Below are positions 9,571-19,435 of a stretch of DNA of 37,530 nucleotides, piece after piece. A model generated the notes under the pieces. The model was not told the origin of the DNA. It did not search any database and saw nothing but the letters and a program-made list of their open reading frames with translations. Origin of the DNA: Pseudomonadales bacterium. Lineage in GTDB: Bacteria > Pseudomonadota > Gammaproteobacteria > Pseudomonadales > DT-91. The position numbers were made by a program, and so were the translations under genes. Every line of letters begins with the position of its first letter. Positions within the stretch are counted from its first letter, which is position 1. The stretch is from assembly GCA_013215055.1 (NCBI GenBank), contig JABSRQ010000044.1, positions 1 through 37,530 of the forward strand, written 5' to 3'.

Positions 9571-10338
9571 TTATTTGCTGGTTTGGGCGTTGAGTGCTTG
9601 GCCGTTAACACTATGGCTATCATCACCCATTAAATATAAATACGTGCCCATAATGGCTTCAGGTTCAGGGTTATTGGTGGGTACTTCACCGGGGTAGGCC
9701 ATGCGGCGCATCGCGGTATTGGTGGCACCGGGGTTGATGCTATTAACCCGAATATTGCTGATGTTTTCCAAGTCGTCAGCTAACACCTGCATCATACCTT
9801 CGGTGGCAAATTTGGATACGCTGTAAGCACTCCAGTTGGCGCGGCCTTTTCTGCCTACGCTGGATGAGGTGAAAATAATGGATGCGTTATCGGCCTCTTC
9901 TAATAGCGGCAACATGGCCTTGGTTAACATAAATTGTGCATTAACATTAACCTGCATGACCTTATCCCAATCACTGCTTAAGCAATTGGCCATAGGATTG
10001 ATACGCCCGAGTTGACCGGCATTATGTAATAAACCATCTAACCGGCCAAATTCATTGCCTATGCTGTCCTGCCAAACCATAAAATCTTCATAGCTGGCGG
10101 TTTGTAAATCGGTGTCCATGATGGCGGGCTCTTTTCCGCCAGCGGCGATAATCTCATCATAAACGGCCTCTAAACGTTCAACATTACGGCCGTGTAGAAT
10201 TACCGTGGCGCCATGATGCGCAAAACTGAATGCGGCAGCGCGGCCTATGCCATCGGAGCTACCGGTGATTAGAATCACTTTATCTTGTAGCAGCTGGGCT
10301 GGGGCTTGGTAATCAAAATGATTTTTTGGAGTTGTCAT
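9571..10338 (-). CDS. yciK: YciK-family SDR oxidoreductase
   Basis: 255 residues. A classical short-chain dehydrogenase with the nucleotide-binding motif TGSSDGIG near residue 26, the NAG motif in LLHNAG, and the Ser-Tyr-Lys catalytic set in TSSS...YSVSK. The length and the N-terminal FDYQAPAQLLQDKVILITG match the YciK family, whose physiological substrate is not established. It lies 12 bases downstream of mupP, the same order as in Pseudomonas (ubiG-mupP-yciK), which strengthens the assignment. An NADP(H) or NAD(H) preference cannot be read with certainty. Confidence 0.88.
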   Translation of the reverse strand: MTTPKNHFDYQAPAQLLQDKVILITGSSDGIGRAAAFSFAHHGATVILHGRNVERLEAVYDEIIAAGGKEPAIMDTDLQTASYEDFMVWQDSIGNEFGRLDGLLHNAGQLGRINPMANCLSSDWDKVMQVNVNAQFMLTKAMLPLLEEADNASIIFTSSSVGRKGRANWSAYSVSKFATEGMMQVLADDLENISNIRVNSINPGATNTAMRRMAYPGEVPTNNPEPEAIMGTYLYLMGDDSHSVNGQALNAQTSK

Positions 10339-10350
10339 AACGTCATTCTT

Positions 10351-11022
10351 TTATAAGAGTGCAAATATCTGCTGTTCTAGCGCAGCAACATCATCAACAA
10401 TATAATCGGCTTGCCAATTTTCAATGTTGTCGTCTTCTTTTATATAACCATAGCGGCAGGCGATAGTGGCTATGTTAGCGGCCAAACCTGCGGCAATATC
10501 GCGTTCATGATCGCCCACATAAATACAGTTTTGGGCTGTTAATCCCAGTTTTTCCATCGCCAGCAGAATAGGCTCTGGATGGGGTTTTGTCTGAGTCACG
10601 TGGTCGGGGCAAATCGCCACCTTATTGCTGGGGTTAAGATTCAAGCGCTGCAGTAGTTTATCGGTGAATTGGGCCGGTTTATTGGTGACGATACCCCAGG
10701 CTATATTATTGGCTTCAAAGCGTTTGATTAAGGCCTCAAAGCCTGGGAATAAATTGGCGGCATGTCCTAATTCTTCATCGTATAAATCTAATAACCATTG
10801 GCGTTTTGTATCAAAGCCGTCATCACCCTCTACCATGTCGTAGGCCAGTGTAATCAGCGCTCTGGCACCGTCTGATACCGTGTTTCGAATTTTTTCGGCA
10901 GCTATAGGGGGCATGCCATCGATGCTGCGCATTTTATTGATGATGACAATAAAGTCGGCTGCTGTGTCTACCAGCGTGCCATCTAAATCAAACAATACAC
11001 CGGCTGTATAAGATGTAGGCAT
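10351..11022 (-). CDS. mupP: N-acetylmuramic acid 6-phosphate phosphatase (HAD superfamily)
   Basis: 223 residues. The HAD motif I is FDLDGTLVDT at the N-terminus, motif II is the VTNKP segment, motif III is the Lys before PHPEP, and motif IV is VGDHERD. Similar to phosphoglycolate phosphatase (Gph), but in Pseudomonas the ubiG-linked copy was shown to be MupP, which dephosphorylates MurNAc-6-phosphate in the AmgK-MurU peptidoglycan recycling route. The synteny (ubiG immediately upstream, yciK downstream) supports MupP here. amgK and murU are not in this window. If they are absent from the genome, a Gph-type role would be likelier. Confidence 0.82.
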   Translation of the reverse strand: MPTSYTAGVLFDLDGTLVDTAADFIVIINKMRSIDGMPPIAAEKIRNTVSDGARALITLAYDMVEGDDGFDTKRQWLLDLYDEELGHAANLFPGFEALIKRFEANNIAWGIVTNKPAQFTDKLLQRLNLNPSNKVAICPDHVTQTKPHPEPILLAMEKLGLTAQNCIYVGDHERDIAAGLAANIATIACRYGYIKEDDNIENWQADYIVDDVAALEQQIFALL

Positions 11023-11033
11023 TTCTATCGTTC

Positions 11034-11753
11034 TCAGGCTATGGGTTTGTGAACGTGAATCATATAATTCACATCGGTGTTGTCGCTGAGTTTGTATTGC
11101 TTGGTGATGGGGTTGTATTCCAAGCCGGCCATCTCTTTTAATTGTAAACCGGCTTCACGGCACCAGCTGGCGAGCTCGGAGGGGCGAATCAGCTTCTCAT
11201 AGCTGTGGGTGCCCTTGGGAACCAGCTTTAATACATATTCTGCCCCTAAAACTGCCATAACATAAGATTTTGGGCTGCGGTTGATGGTGGAGAAAAACAA
11301 ATCGCCACCGGGTTTACATAAATCGGCGCAGGCCTGGATAACGGATGATGGCTCTGGTACATGCTCTAACATTTCCATGCAGGTGATAATGTCGAACTGC
11401 TGGTTTTGTTTTTCTTTGAGGCTTTCGGCAAAACCTTCGGCGGTGGCCTGTTGGTAATCGATATCCAGATCAGATTCATGTAAATGTAATTTGGCCACAT
11501 CCAAAGGCTCGGTGCCCATATCTATACCGGTTACCGTGGCACCTCGTTGCGCCATCGCTTCGGATAAAATACCTGCGCCACAACCTACATCGATTAAGGT
11601 TTTGCCGGCAACTTTAGCGATGCCGTCGATGAAATTGGCGCGCAAAGGATTGATATCGTGCAGCGCTTTCATATCGCCGTTTCTATCCCACCATCGGTGG
11701 GCCAGGGCTTCAAATTTGGCGATTTCTGCTTTATCTACGTTTTTATCGTTCAT
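11034..11753 (-). CDS. ubiG: Ubiquinone biosynthesis O-methyltransferase
   Basis: 239 residues from the chosen start. UbiG uses S-adenosylmethionine for both O-methylation steps of ubiquinone synthesis. The SAM motif I is DVGCGAGILSE; the N-terminal segment EIAKFEALAHRWWD is diagnostic of UbiG. A longer in-frame start exists at 11792, but the ATG at 11753 forms an ATGA overlap with the mtaD stop, gives the family's usual length, and begins just before the conserved region, so translational coupling to mtaD is likely. Downstream mupP starts 11 bases away. Confidence 0.94.
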   Translation of the reverse strand: MNDKNVDKAEIAKFEALAHRWWDRNGDMKALHDINPLRANFIDGIAKVAGKTLIDVGCGAGILSEAMAQRGATVTGIDMGTEPLDVAKLHLHESDLDIDYQQATAEGFAESLKEKQNQQFDIITCMEMLEHVPEPSSVIQACADLCKPGGDLFFSTINRSPKSYVMAVLGAEYVLKLVPKGTHSYEKLIRPSELASWCREAGLQLKEMAGLEYNPITKQYKLSDNTDVNYMIHVHKPIA

Positions 11754-13090
11754 ACTGTCTGCTCTTGTGTCTGCTGCAGTTTTTTCTGCCATTGCTGGGC
11801 GCGTTTTATCACATCCTGCTCATTGATGCCTAGTAGTTTTCGATTGGACATCAAACTTTTTCCGTTTACCCATGAGTGTGTGACTTTATCGGCGGGGTGG
11901 GTGTAAGCAATATGGGAGTTAATGTGGTAGATCGGTTGCATGTCCAGGGCAGAGAAATCAATGGCAATGAAGTCTGCGGCTTTGCCAATCTCTAGGCTGC
12001 CAGTGAGCTTATCTAAGCCTAAAGCCTTGGCTCCGTTTATCGTGGCCATGCGAATGGCGGTATTGGCATCAACGGCTGTGGCATCATTGGCCACCGCCTT
12101 GGCTAATAGCGCAGCGGTACGCATCTCACTGAAAAGATTTAAGCCATTATTACTGGCTGCGCCATCCGTGCCTAATGCGACATTGATGCCAGCATCCAGG
12201 CATTTTTGCACTGGCATCATGCCCGAGGCCAGTTTTAAATTGGATTCCGGGCAGTGAATAATCGAGGCTCCTGCATCGGCAACAATACGAATGTCGTCAT
12301 CGTTTAATGTGGTCATATGCACACATTGTAAATTTCCATTCATAAGCCCCAACGCCTGTAATCGCTCTATAGGGCGTTTTCCGTAGTCACTTTTCGAGGT
12401 TTCTACTTCAAAGGTGGTTTCATGTAAGTGAATGTGAACGGCTAAGCCTTGTGTCTCGGCCATGGTTTTAACCGCGTTCATGGCCTCGTCGGATACGGTA
12501 TAGGGGGCATGTGGTCCCAGGGCAATATCAATCAGTTCATTGTCTTTATATTGATCAATCAAGGCCTGCGCCTTGGCCAGATAATCATCCGGACCTGTGC
12601 CCCAGTTACTGGGGAAGTCAAAAACAGGTGTGGTAAATTGGGCACGTATGCCTATTTTATCGGCACATTGTGCGGCAGCTTCAGGGAAGAAATACATATC
12701 ACTGAAGCAGGTTGTGCCTGAACGTATCATCTCGGCAATCGCTAATTCGGTGCCGTCATAAACAAATTCGCTGCTAACCAACGCCGCTTCTGCTGGCCAG
12801 ATATGTTCATTGAGCCAATCCATTAACGGCAGGTCATCGGCAAAGCCGCGCATCAAACTCATCGCCGCATGGCCGTGTGCATTGATTAAACCCGGCATTA
12901 ACACATGTTGGCTTAAATCCAGTGTATTGCTGCTTTGATATTGCTTTTGAGCATCGTCAGTCGGCAGGATATCCCGAATCTTACCTGCACAAATAATGAT
13001 GCTATGCAGCGGTAAAATAGCATTGGCTTGATTGACGGTCACAATGGCTTGGGCATGGATGATGGTATCAACCGTTTTTATATCGTTCAT
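11750..13090 (-). CDS. mtaD: 5-methylthioadenosine/S-adenosylhomocysteine deaminase (TRZ/ATZ amidohydrolase family)
   Basis: 446 residues. A metal-dependent amidohydrolase: HGH motif in LINAHGHAAMSLMRG, HLHET later, a metal His in the CVHMT segment, and the GTDGAASNN aspartate motif. These and the length match the MtaD group that deaminates methylthioadenosine and SAH. It is the first gene of the minus-strand run and overlaps ubiG by four bases. The start ATG lies 227 bases from the divergent gyrA start. In Pseudomonas mtnA sits between this gene and gyrA; here that position is empty. Confidence 0.88.
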   Translation of the reverse strand: MNDIKTVDTIIHAQAIVTVNQANAILPLHSIIICAGKIRDILPTDDAQKQYQSSNTLDLSQHVLMPGLINAHGHAAMSLMRGFADDLPLMDWLNEHIWPAEAALVSSEFVYDGTELAIAEMIRSGTTCFSDMYFFPEAAAQCADKIGIRAQFTTPVFDFPSNWGTGPDDYLAKAQALIDQYKDNELIDIALGPHAPYTVSDEAMNAVKTMAETQGLAVHIHLHETTFEVETSKSDYGKRPIERLQALGLMNGNLQCVHMTTLNDDDIRIVADAGASIIHCPESNLKLASGMMPVQKCLDAGINVALGTDGAASNNGLNLFSEMRTAALLAKAVANDATAVDANTAIRMATINGAKALGLDKLTGSLEIGKAADFIAIDFSALDMQPIYHINSHIAYTHPADKVTHSWVNGKSLMSNRKLLGINEQDVIKRAQQWQKKLQQTQEQTV

Positions 13091-13317
13091 GTGCTATTCG
13101 CGTGCCCGTAGCAAGTGGAAGTGTTGCGCAGTATATAAGCAATTAAAGCCTGTTTAAAGGGGTGAGAAAGGCTAGAGAAGATTGAAGTTTCTATGCTAGT
13201 ATGGTCGTTTATTTTTGCCTCCAGTGCCGCTGGGAAATAATAAGTATCTGATGACACCTTAGAATGCGGTTTTTTTACGCAAGGTGTATGCAGGGTATAA
13301 AGGATGAAGGGTCACGA

Positions 13318-15999
13318 ATGAGTGAAACAGCCAACAAAAATGTAATGCCTGTAAATATCGAGGACGAGCTTAAGCAGTCCTACCTCGATTATGCGATGAG
13401 TGTTATCGTCGGCCGTGCCTTGCCTGATGTGCGTGATGGTATGAAGCCTGTACATCGACGTATATTGTTTGCGATGAATCAGCTAAACAATGACTACAAC
13501 AAACCGTATAAAAAATCTGCCCGTGTGGTGGGTGATGTTATCGGTAAATACCATCCCCATGGTGATACCGCGGTTTATGACGCGATTGTACGTATGGCCC
13601 AGCCTTTCTCGTTACGTTATATGATGATCGATGGTCAGGGTAACTTTGGTTCCGTTGATGGTGATTCCCCGGCGGCGATGCGTTATACCGAGATTCGTAT
13701 GCAAAAAATCTCGCATGAGATGCTTGCCGATCTTGAGAAAGAAACCGTCGACTTCGTAGAAAACTACGATGGAACCGAGATGATGCCTTCGGTTATGCCA
13801 ACCAAAGTGCCTAACTTATTAATAAATGGTTCCTCCGGTATCGCCGTTGGTATGGCCACTAACATTCCACCACACAATCTGGGTGAAGTGTTAGATGCGT
13901 GTTTGGCAATGATGGATAATCCTGATATCAGCATTGATGAGTTGATAACACATATCCCTGGTCCAGATTTCCCCACCTCTGCCATCATCAATGGTAGAGC
14001 GGGTATTCTTCAGGCTTACCGCACCGGTAAAGGCCGCATCTATATGCGTGCACGTGCATCCGTTGATGTGATGAACGAAAAAACCGGTAAAGAACGTATC
14101 ATCATTACCGAAATTCCTTATCAGTTAAACAAAGCGCGTTTGATAGAGCGCATCGCAGAATTGGTTAAAGAAAAGAAATTAGAGGGTATCTCTGAACTGC
14201 GTGACGAATCCACTGCCGAAATTCGTATTGTGATAGAGCTGAAACGTGGTGAATCAGGGGAAGTGGTATTAAATAACTTATATCAGCAAACCCAGTTACA
14301 AACCGTATTTGGTATTAATATGGTGGCCCTGGTTGATGGCCAACCCAAGCTGTTAAATATCAAAGAAATCTTGCAGTGCTTTATTAAACATCGCCGTGAG
14401 GTGGTTACCCGCCGTACCGTTTATTTATTGCGCAAAGCCCGTGAACGTGGCCATATTCTGGAAGGTTTGGCGGTAGCGATTGCCAATATTGATCCGGTTA
14501 TTACGATGATTAAATCATCCCAAACCACTGCCGAAGCCAGAGAGAATCTGATTGCTAGCGGCTGGGATTCAAAATCTGTATTAGGGCTGTTGGAACGTGC
14601 CGGAGAGGGCGCTTGTAGACCTGAAGACCTAGGTGAAGAATTTGGTTTCCGTGATGACGGTAAATACTACCTCTCTCCTATTCAGGCACAAAACATTCTG
14701 GATATGCGTTTACAAAAGCTAACCGGTTTAGAGCACGATAAGCTGTTAACTGAATACGAAGAGAAATTAGAGCAAATTGCCGAATACCTGGAGATTTTAG
14801 GTTCATCACAGCGTTTGTTAGAAGTGATTCGTGAAGAGATTGAAGCAATTCGTGCCGAGTTCTCGGACGAGCGTAGAACCGAAATTATCGCCTCACAAAT
14901 GGACTTGACCGTTGAAGATTTGATCACCGAAGAAGACCGTGTAGTGACTATTTCTCATGGTGGTTATGCTAAGACCCAGCCATTATCCGATTACCAGGCG
15001 CAGCGCCGTGGTGGTAAGGGTAAGTCGGCAACCGCGGTTAAAGATGAGGATTTTGTTGAGCATTTATTGGTGGCTTCAACCCACGATACGATTTTATGTT
15101 TCACCAATGCCGGTAAGGTTTATTGGTTGAAAGTCTTCCATATTCCTGTGGCTTCACGCCAGGCCCGTGGTAGACCGATTGTGAATTTATTGCCGTTAGA
15201 AGAGGGGGAACGTATTACCTCAATTCTGCCGGTACGTGAATATGAAGAAGATAAGTTTGTCTTTATGGCGACCCAGCGTGGTGTTGTGAAGAAGACTCCG
15301 TTAACCAATTTTGCCAGACAGCGTTCAGTAGGTTTACGTGCGATTCAGTTGGATGAAGGTGATGTATTGGTAGCAACATCGATCACCGACGGTACTAACG
15401 ATGCATTACTGGTATCTAGCTCCGGTAAAGTGACACGCTTTAAAGAAGAAGCGATTCGTGCCATGGGCAGAACCTCACGTGGTGTACGTGGCATTCGCCT
15501 TAAGGATGAGCACAATGTAATCGCGCTAATCATTCCGGCCGAAGGCGGTAAAGTATTAACCGTATCTGAACGTGGTTATGGCAAGCGTACCGAAGTGACC
15601 GAATTCCCAACCAAAGGCCGTGGTGGTCAAGGTGTTATCGGCATGCAGTGCAGTGATAGGAACGGTGAGTTAGTGGGTGCGGTGCAAGTATTTGATGGCG
15701 ACGAGATCATGATGATCTCTAACCAGGGCACAATGGTGCGTACACGTACCGATGAGATTTCAATTTTAAGCCGCAACACCCAGGGTGTACGTTTAATTAA
15801 AGCGGCAGAAGATGAAAAAATTGTTGGTATAGAGCGTATTGAAGAGCCTGATGAAGATGAGTTAGATGCACTTGAAGAGGTGGCCGGTGATAGCGCTGGT
15901 GAGCTTGCGGAATCTGCTGAGGGCGAAGAACGCGCCTCAGAAGACGGTTCCGATGCTGCAGCCGATCAAGATGCATCAGAAGACGAAGGCGATGAATAA
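13318..15999 (+). CDS. gyrA: DNA gyrase subunit A
   Basis: 893 residues from the chosen start. An upstream in-frame ATG at 13264 would add 18 residues with no counterpart in the family; the ATG at 13318 follows GAAGG and gives the usual N-terminus before VNIEDELK. The catalytic tyrosine is Tyr123 in AMRYTE. The quinolone-determining region has Thr84 and Asp88 (E. coli Ser83, Asp87). The GyrA box is QRRGGKG. The C-terminal beta-pinwheel repeats are present, followed by a strongly acidic tail of about 50 residues. It introduces negative supercoils together with GyrB, which is not in this window. serC follows after 51 bases with no terminator, so cotranscription is likely. Confidence 0.98.
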   Translation: MSETANKNVMPVNIEDELKQSYLDYAMSVIVGRALPDVRDGMKPVHRRILFAMNQLNNDYNKPYKKSARVVGDVIGKYHPHGDTAVYDAIVRMAQPFSLRYMMIDGQGNFGSVDGDSPAAMRYTEIRMQKISHEMLADLEKETVDFVENYDGTEMMPSVMPTKVPNLLINGSSGIAVGMATNIPPHNLGEVLDACLAMMDNPDISIDELITHIPGPDFPTSAIINGRAGILQAYRTGKGRIYMRARASVDVMNEKTGKERIIITEIPYQLNKARLIERIAELVKEKKLEGISELRDESTAEIRIVIELKRGESGEVVLNNLYQQTQLQTVFGINMVALVDGQPKLLNIKEILQCFIKHRREVVTRRTVYLLRKARERGHILEGLAVAIANIDPVITMIKSSQTTAEARENLIASGWDSKSVLGLLERAGEGACRPEDLGEEFGFRDDGKYYLSPIQAQNILDMRLQKLTGLEHDKLLTEYEEKLEQIAEYLEILGSSQRLLEVIREEIEAIRAEFSDERRTEIIASQMDLTVEDLITEEDRVVTISHGGYAKTQPLSDYQAQRRGGKGKSATAVKDEDFVEHLLVASTHDTILCFTNAGKVYWLKVFHIPVASRQARGRPIVNLLPLEEGERITSILPVREYEEDKFVFMATQRGVVKKTPLTNFARQRSVGLRAIQLDEGDVLVATSITDGTNDALLVSSSGKVTRFKEEAIRAMGRTSRGVRGIRLKDEHNVIALIIPAEGGKVLTVSERGYGKRTEVTEFPTKGRGGQGVIGMQCSDRNGELVGAVQVFDGDEIMMISNQGTMVRTRTDEISILSRNTQGVRLIKAAEDEKIVGIERIEEPDEDELDALEEVAGDSAGELAESAEGEERASEDGSDAAADQDASEDEGDE

Positions 16000-16050
16000 G
16001 TCGCCCCGTTATAAATAAAGAATTTAAACTTTAGAAAGAGAAGTACCACA

Positions 16051-17130
16051 ATGGCAAGAGTTCATAATTTTTGTGCAGGCCCTGCGGCATTACCGTTAGA
16101 AGTGTTAGAGCAGGCTCAGAAAGAAATATTAAACTGGCAAAATGCCGGCCTTTCTGTGATGGAAATGTCGCATCGTAGCCCTGAAATCGTCTCTATCGCT
16201 AATGCGGCAGAAGCGGATTTACGTGAGTTATTAAATATCTCTGATGATTACGCTGTGTTGTTTTTACAAGGTGGTGCCAGTTCGCAGTTCTCAGCCATTC
16301 CGCTGAATATGTTAGGCGAAGGTAAAACGGCCGATTACATCAATACCGGGCAGTGGTCTAAAAAAGCGATTAAAGAAGCCAAGCGTTATGGCAATATCAA
16401 TGTGGCGGCTAGCTCTGAGGACGATAACTTTGCTTCTATCCCTAGCTTTGATAGTTGGAATCTAAGTAAAGATGCGGCTTACCTGCATTACACCCCTAAT
16501 GAAACCATTGGTGGTGTTGAATTCTTCTGGACCCCAGAAGTTGATGTACCGTTAGTGGTGGATATGTCTTCAACGATTCTATCTCGCCCCATCGATGTTT
16601 CCAAGTTTGGTATGATCTACGCGGGCGCTCAGAAAAATATCGGCCCTGCCGGTTTAACCATTGTTATTGTGCGTAAAGACTTGATCGGTCATGCTGCTGA
16701 AATCACACCTACCATGTTAGATTGGAAAACTGCCGACGATAACGACAGCATGTACAATACGCCGCCAACCTATGCTATTTATTTGGCTGGCTTGGTTTTC
16801 AAATGGCTGAAGAAGCAAGGTGGCCTGGAAGCGATGGAGAAAATCAATCGTAAAAAAGCCGAGAAATTATACAGCTATATTGATAACTCTGGTTTTTATG
16901 CCAACCCAGTAGAAATTGCTTCACGCTCATTAATGAATATCCCATTTACGTTAAAAGATGCTGAACTTGATAAAGCCTTCCTGGTCGGAGCCGAAGAGAA
17001 AGGTTTATTAAACCTGAAAGGTCATCGCAGTGTTGGTGGCATGCGTGCCAGTATTTACAATGCAGTTTCTGAAGCTTCGGTTGATGCGTTGATTGCTTAT
17101 ATGCAAGAGTTTGCTGCTGCAAACGCATAA
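16051..17130 (+). CDS. serC: Phosphoserine aminotransferase
   Basis: 359 residues. A PLP enzyme that transaminates 3-phosphohydroxypyruvate to phosphoserine, and also acts in pyridoxal phosphate synthesis. The N-terminal HNFCAGPAALP and the PLP-lysine Lys195 in AGAQKNIGPAG are diagnostic; the C-terminal GHRSVGGMRASIYNA is the family signature. A purine-rich ribosome binding site (AGAAAGAGAAG) precedes the ATG. It lies between gyrA and pheA as in Pseudomonas, and is followed by an intrinsic terminator-like hairpin. Confidence 0.98.
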   Translation: MARVHNFCAGPAALPLEVLEQAQKEILNWQNAGLSVMEMSHRSPEIVSIANAAEADLRELLNISDDYAVLFLQGGASSQFSAIPLNMLGEGKTADYINTGQWSKKAIKEAKRYGNINVAASSEDDNFASIPSFDSWNLSKDAAYLHYTPNETIGGVEFFWTPEVDVPLVVDMSSTILSRPIDVSKFGMIYAGAQKNIGPAGLTIVIVRKDLIGHAAEITPTMLDWKTADDNDSMYNTPPTYAIYLAGLVFKWLKKQGGLEAMEKINRKKAEKLYSYIDNSGFYANPVEIASRSLMNIPFTLKDAELDKAFLVGAEEKGLLNLKGHRSVGGMRASIYNAVSEASVDALIAYMQEFAAANA

Positions 17131-17151
17131 CCATAGAACGCTGGTAAAATG

Positions 17152-17190
17152 AAAGCCTCACAGGTTTTGCCTGTGGGGCTTTATAGGTTT
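17152..17190 (+). terminator. Intrinsic terminator or attenuator between serC and pheA
   Basis: A stem GCCTCACAGG / CCTGTGGGGC (17155-17164 with 17170-17179, one G-U pair, five-base loop) is extended by three A-T pairs and followed by TTTATAGGTTTTT. It sits 22 bases after the serC stop and ends before pheA, so it may separate gyrA-serC from the aromatic amino acid genes or allow partial read-through. Confidence 0.75.
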
Positions 17191-17212
17191 TTAACAAGGC
17201 TAGAGCTGAATC

Positions 17213-18319
17213 ATGGCTGATAAAGATTTAACGTTGGATGATCTGCGTGGGCAGATTGACTTGATTGATAGGCAGATTCATTCCCTGTTGAACAAACGTG
17301 CCGTATGTGCGCAAAATGTTGCCGAGGTTAAGTTGGCTGCGGTTGCGCCAGAAGATCGTGATCAGGTGAAGTTTTATAGACCTGAACGTGAGGCGCAGGT
17401 TTTACGCAAAGTGAAAGAGCGCAACGAAGGGCCTTTATCGGGTGATACCGTTGCGCATATTTTTCGTGAAGTGATGTCGGCGTGTTTAGCTTTAGAGAAG
17501 CCGTTAGCTGTTGCGTATCTGGGGCCTGAAGGTACATTTACCCATGCTGCGGCGATCAAGCACTTTGGTCAGGCATTACATCCTAAACCTATGGCATCCA
17601 TTAGTCAGATTTTTGCCGATGTTGAGTCCGAACAGGTGACCTATGGTGTTGTGCCGGTAGAGAATTCTACCGAAGGCATGGTGAGCCATACCTTAGATAA
17701 CTTTATGCAATCGAATGTAAAAATTTGTGGTGAAGTTGAATTGCCGATTAATTTATTATTACTGGCCAATAAAACCGCCAAGGCAGGTGATATTAAACGT
17801 ATTTGTGCACATCAGCAGGCATTGGCGCAGTGTAGAAATTGGCTGGATAATAATTGGCCAGATGTGCCGCGTGAAGCGGTAAGTTCCAATGCCAAAGCGG
17901 TTGAAATGGCAGCTAACGATCCTTCGGTGGCTGCAGTTGCAGGTTCCATGGCACAAGATGTATATGATGTGGTGACGCTGGCTGAAAATATTCAGGATCT
18001 GTCGCAAAATACCACACGCTTCTTGATTATCGGTAATGAGAATGTAGGGCAGAGTGGTGAAGATAAGACCTCGTTAATTGTCTCTACCCAAAATAAGCCG
18101 GGTGCTTTATTTACCTTGTTAGAATCGTTTAACCGGGAGCAGGTGATGTTAACGCGCATTGATACACGTCCTTCACGTACGGAAAAGTGGGCTTATGTCT
18201 TTTTTATCGAATTTGAAGGCCATCAGGATGATGAGAAAATTCAACGTATCATGGCCGAATTGGGTGAGCATTCTCTCGTGTTAAAAGCTTTGGGTTCTTA
18301 CCCTAAAGCTGTGCTTTAA
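17213..18319 (+). CDS. pheA: Bifunctional chorismate mutase / prephenate dehydratase
   Basis: 368 residues. The N-terminal AroQ chorismate mutase domain (about 1-95) has the LRGQIDLIDRQI start and the Lys/Arg residues of its active site. The prephenate dehydratase domain (about 98-275) begins VAYLGPEGTFTHAAA and carries the catalytic TRF motif in NTTRFLIIG. The ACT domain (about 285-365) with SLIVSTQNKPGALF suggests feedback control by phenylalanine. It makes phenylpyruvate from chorismate. hisC follows after 12 bases, and its aminotransferase product could finish phenylalanine synthesis. Confidence 0.97.
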   Translation: MADKDLTLDDLRGQIDLIDRQIHSLLNKRAVCAQNVAEVKLAAVAPEDRDQVKFYRPEREAQVLRKVKERNEGPLSGDTVAHIFREVMSACLALEKPLAVAYLGPEGTFTHAAAIKHFGQALHPKPMASISQIFADVESEQVTYGVVPVENSTEGMVSHTLDNFMQSNVKICGEVELPINLLLLANKTAKAGDIKRICAHQQALAQCRNWLDNNWPDVPREAVSSNAKAVEMAANDPSVAAVAGSMAQDVYDVVTLAENIQDLSQNTTRFLIIGNENVGQSGEDKTSLIVSTQNKPGALFTLLESFNREQVMLTRIDTRPSRTEKWAYVFFIEFEGHQDDEKIQRIMAELGEHSLVLKALGSYPKAVL

Positions 18320-18334
18320 GTTAAGGAGCTTATG

Positions 18335-19435
18335 ATGACTTGTGATTATATCTCGCTGGCAAGAAAAGGTGTTCAAGCCTTAAAGCCGTATCAGCCGGGC
18401 AAACCGATTGAAGAATTACAGCGTGAGTTGGGCTTAACTGAAATAGTGAAGCTTGCCAGTAATGAAAATCCTTTAGGTTTAAGTCCTAAAGTGAAGGCTA
18501 TGTTAATTGAAAATTTGGATGAGCTAAGCCGTTATCCTGATGGTGCTGCGTTTGATTTAAAGCAGGCTTTAGCGAAAAAGTTAGGTGTGCATGCAGGGCA
18601 ATTAACCCTGGGTAACGGTTCTAACGATGTTTTAGACTTAATAGGCCAGGTTTTTTTGGATGGTTCCGCGTCGGCCATATATAGCGAACATGCCTTTGTT
18701 GTATACCCGATGATGGTGCAGTTTTTAGGGGCTAAGGCGATTCAGGTACCTGCAAAAGATTATAGCCATGATCTGGATGCGATGTTGGCGGCGATTGAAA
18801 TCAATACCAAGGTCATTTTTATTGCCAACCCTAACAACCCTACGGGAACGTGGTTGGGGCATGCGGAGTTGGAGGCTTTTTTACAAAAAGTGCCAGAGCA
18901 TATTATTGTTGTTTTAGATGAGGCGTATGCTGAATATATCGCAGCCGATATTGATTATGCTTTAGGTTTGAAGCTCCAGCTGCAGTTTGCCAATCTGATT
19001 GTTACACGTACTTTTTCCAAGGCTTATGGGTTAGCGGGTTTACGGGTTGGGTATTCGGTCTCATCCCCCGAAATAGCCGATTTAATTAACCGTGTGCGTG
19101 AACCCTTTAATGTAAATACCCTGGCGCAAATGGCGGCAGTTGAAGTGTTGGGTGATGAACAGTATTTAGCCGATTCTATCGCGCTAAATAATAAGGGGCG
19201 ATCACAAATTGAAGCCGCGTTAAAAGACTTGGGTTTAGATTTTATTCCGGCCCAGGGTAATTTTATCACCTTCGATACGGGTACCGATGCGGCGAAGGTT
19301 TATGAAAATCTTCTACACAGGGGGGTGATTGTTCGCCCGATTTCGCCATACGGATTACCGCAACATTTACGGGTATCGATTGGTCTTGAGTCAGAAAATG
19401 CGGCATTTATTGCAGCCTTAAAACAGGTTATCTGA
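18335..19435 (+). CDS. hisC: Histidinol-phosphate / aromatic amino acid aminotransferase
   Basis: 366 residues. A fold-type I PLP aminotransferase with the PLP-lysine Lys229 in TRTFSKAYGLAGLRVGY and the ASNENPLG and NPNNPTGT motifs typical of HisC. Two adjacent ATGs occur (18332 and 18335). AAGGAG ends only three bases before the first and six before the second, so the second is slightly better placed. Placement in the pheA-tyrA run suggests a role with aromatic keto acids as well as or instead of histidinol phosphate. The stop overlaps the tyrA start (TGATG). Confidence 0.94.
   Translation: MTCDYISLARKGVQALKPYQPGKPIEELQRELGLTEIVKLASNENPLGLSPKVKAMLIENLDELSRYPDGAAFDLKQALAKKLGVHAGQLTLGNGSNDVLDLIGQVFLDGSASAIYSEHAFVVYPMMVQFLGAKAIQVPAKDYSHDLDAMLAAIEINTKVIFIANPNNPTGTWLGHAELEAFLQKVPEHIIVVLDEAYAEYIAADIDYALGLKLQLQFANLIVTRTFSKAYGLAGLRVGYSVSSPEIADLINRVREPFNVNTLAQMAAVEVLGDEQYLADSIALNNKGRSQIEAALKDLGLDFIPAQGNFITFDTGTDAAKVYENLLHRGVIVRPISPYGLPQHLRVSIGLESENAAFIAALKQVI

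Noticed and set aside
13264..13317. Upstream in-frame start extending gyrA by 18 residues
   Set aside because: The extra residues have no family counterpart and the ATG at 13318 has a GAAGG site at good distance.
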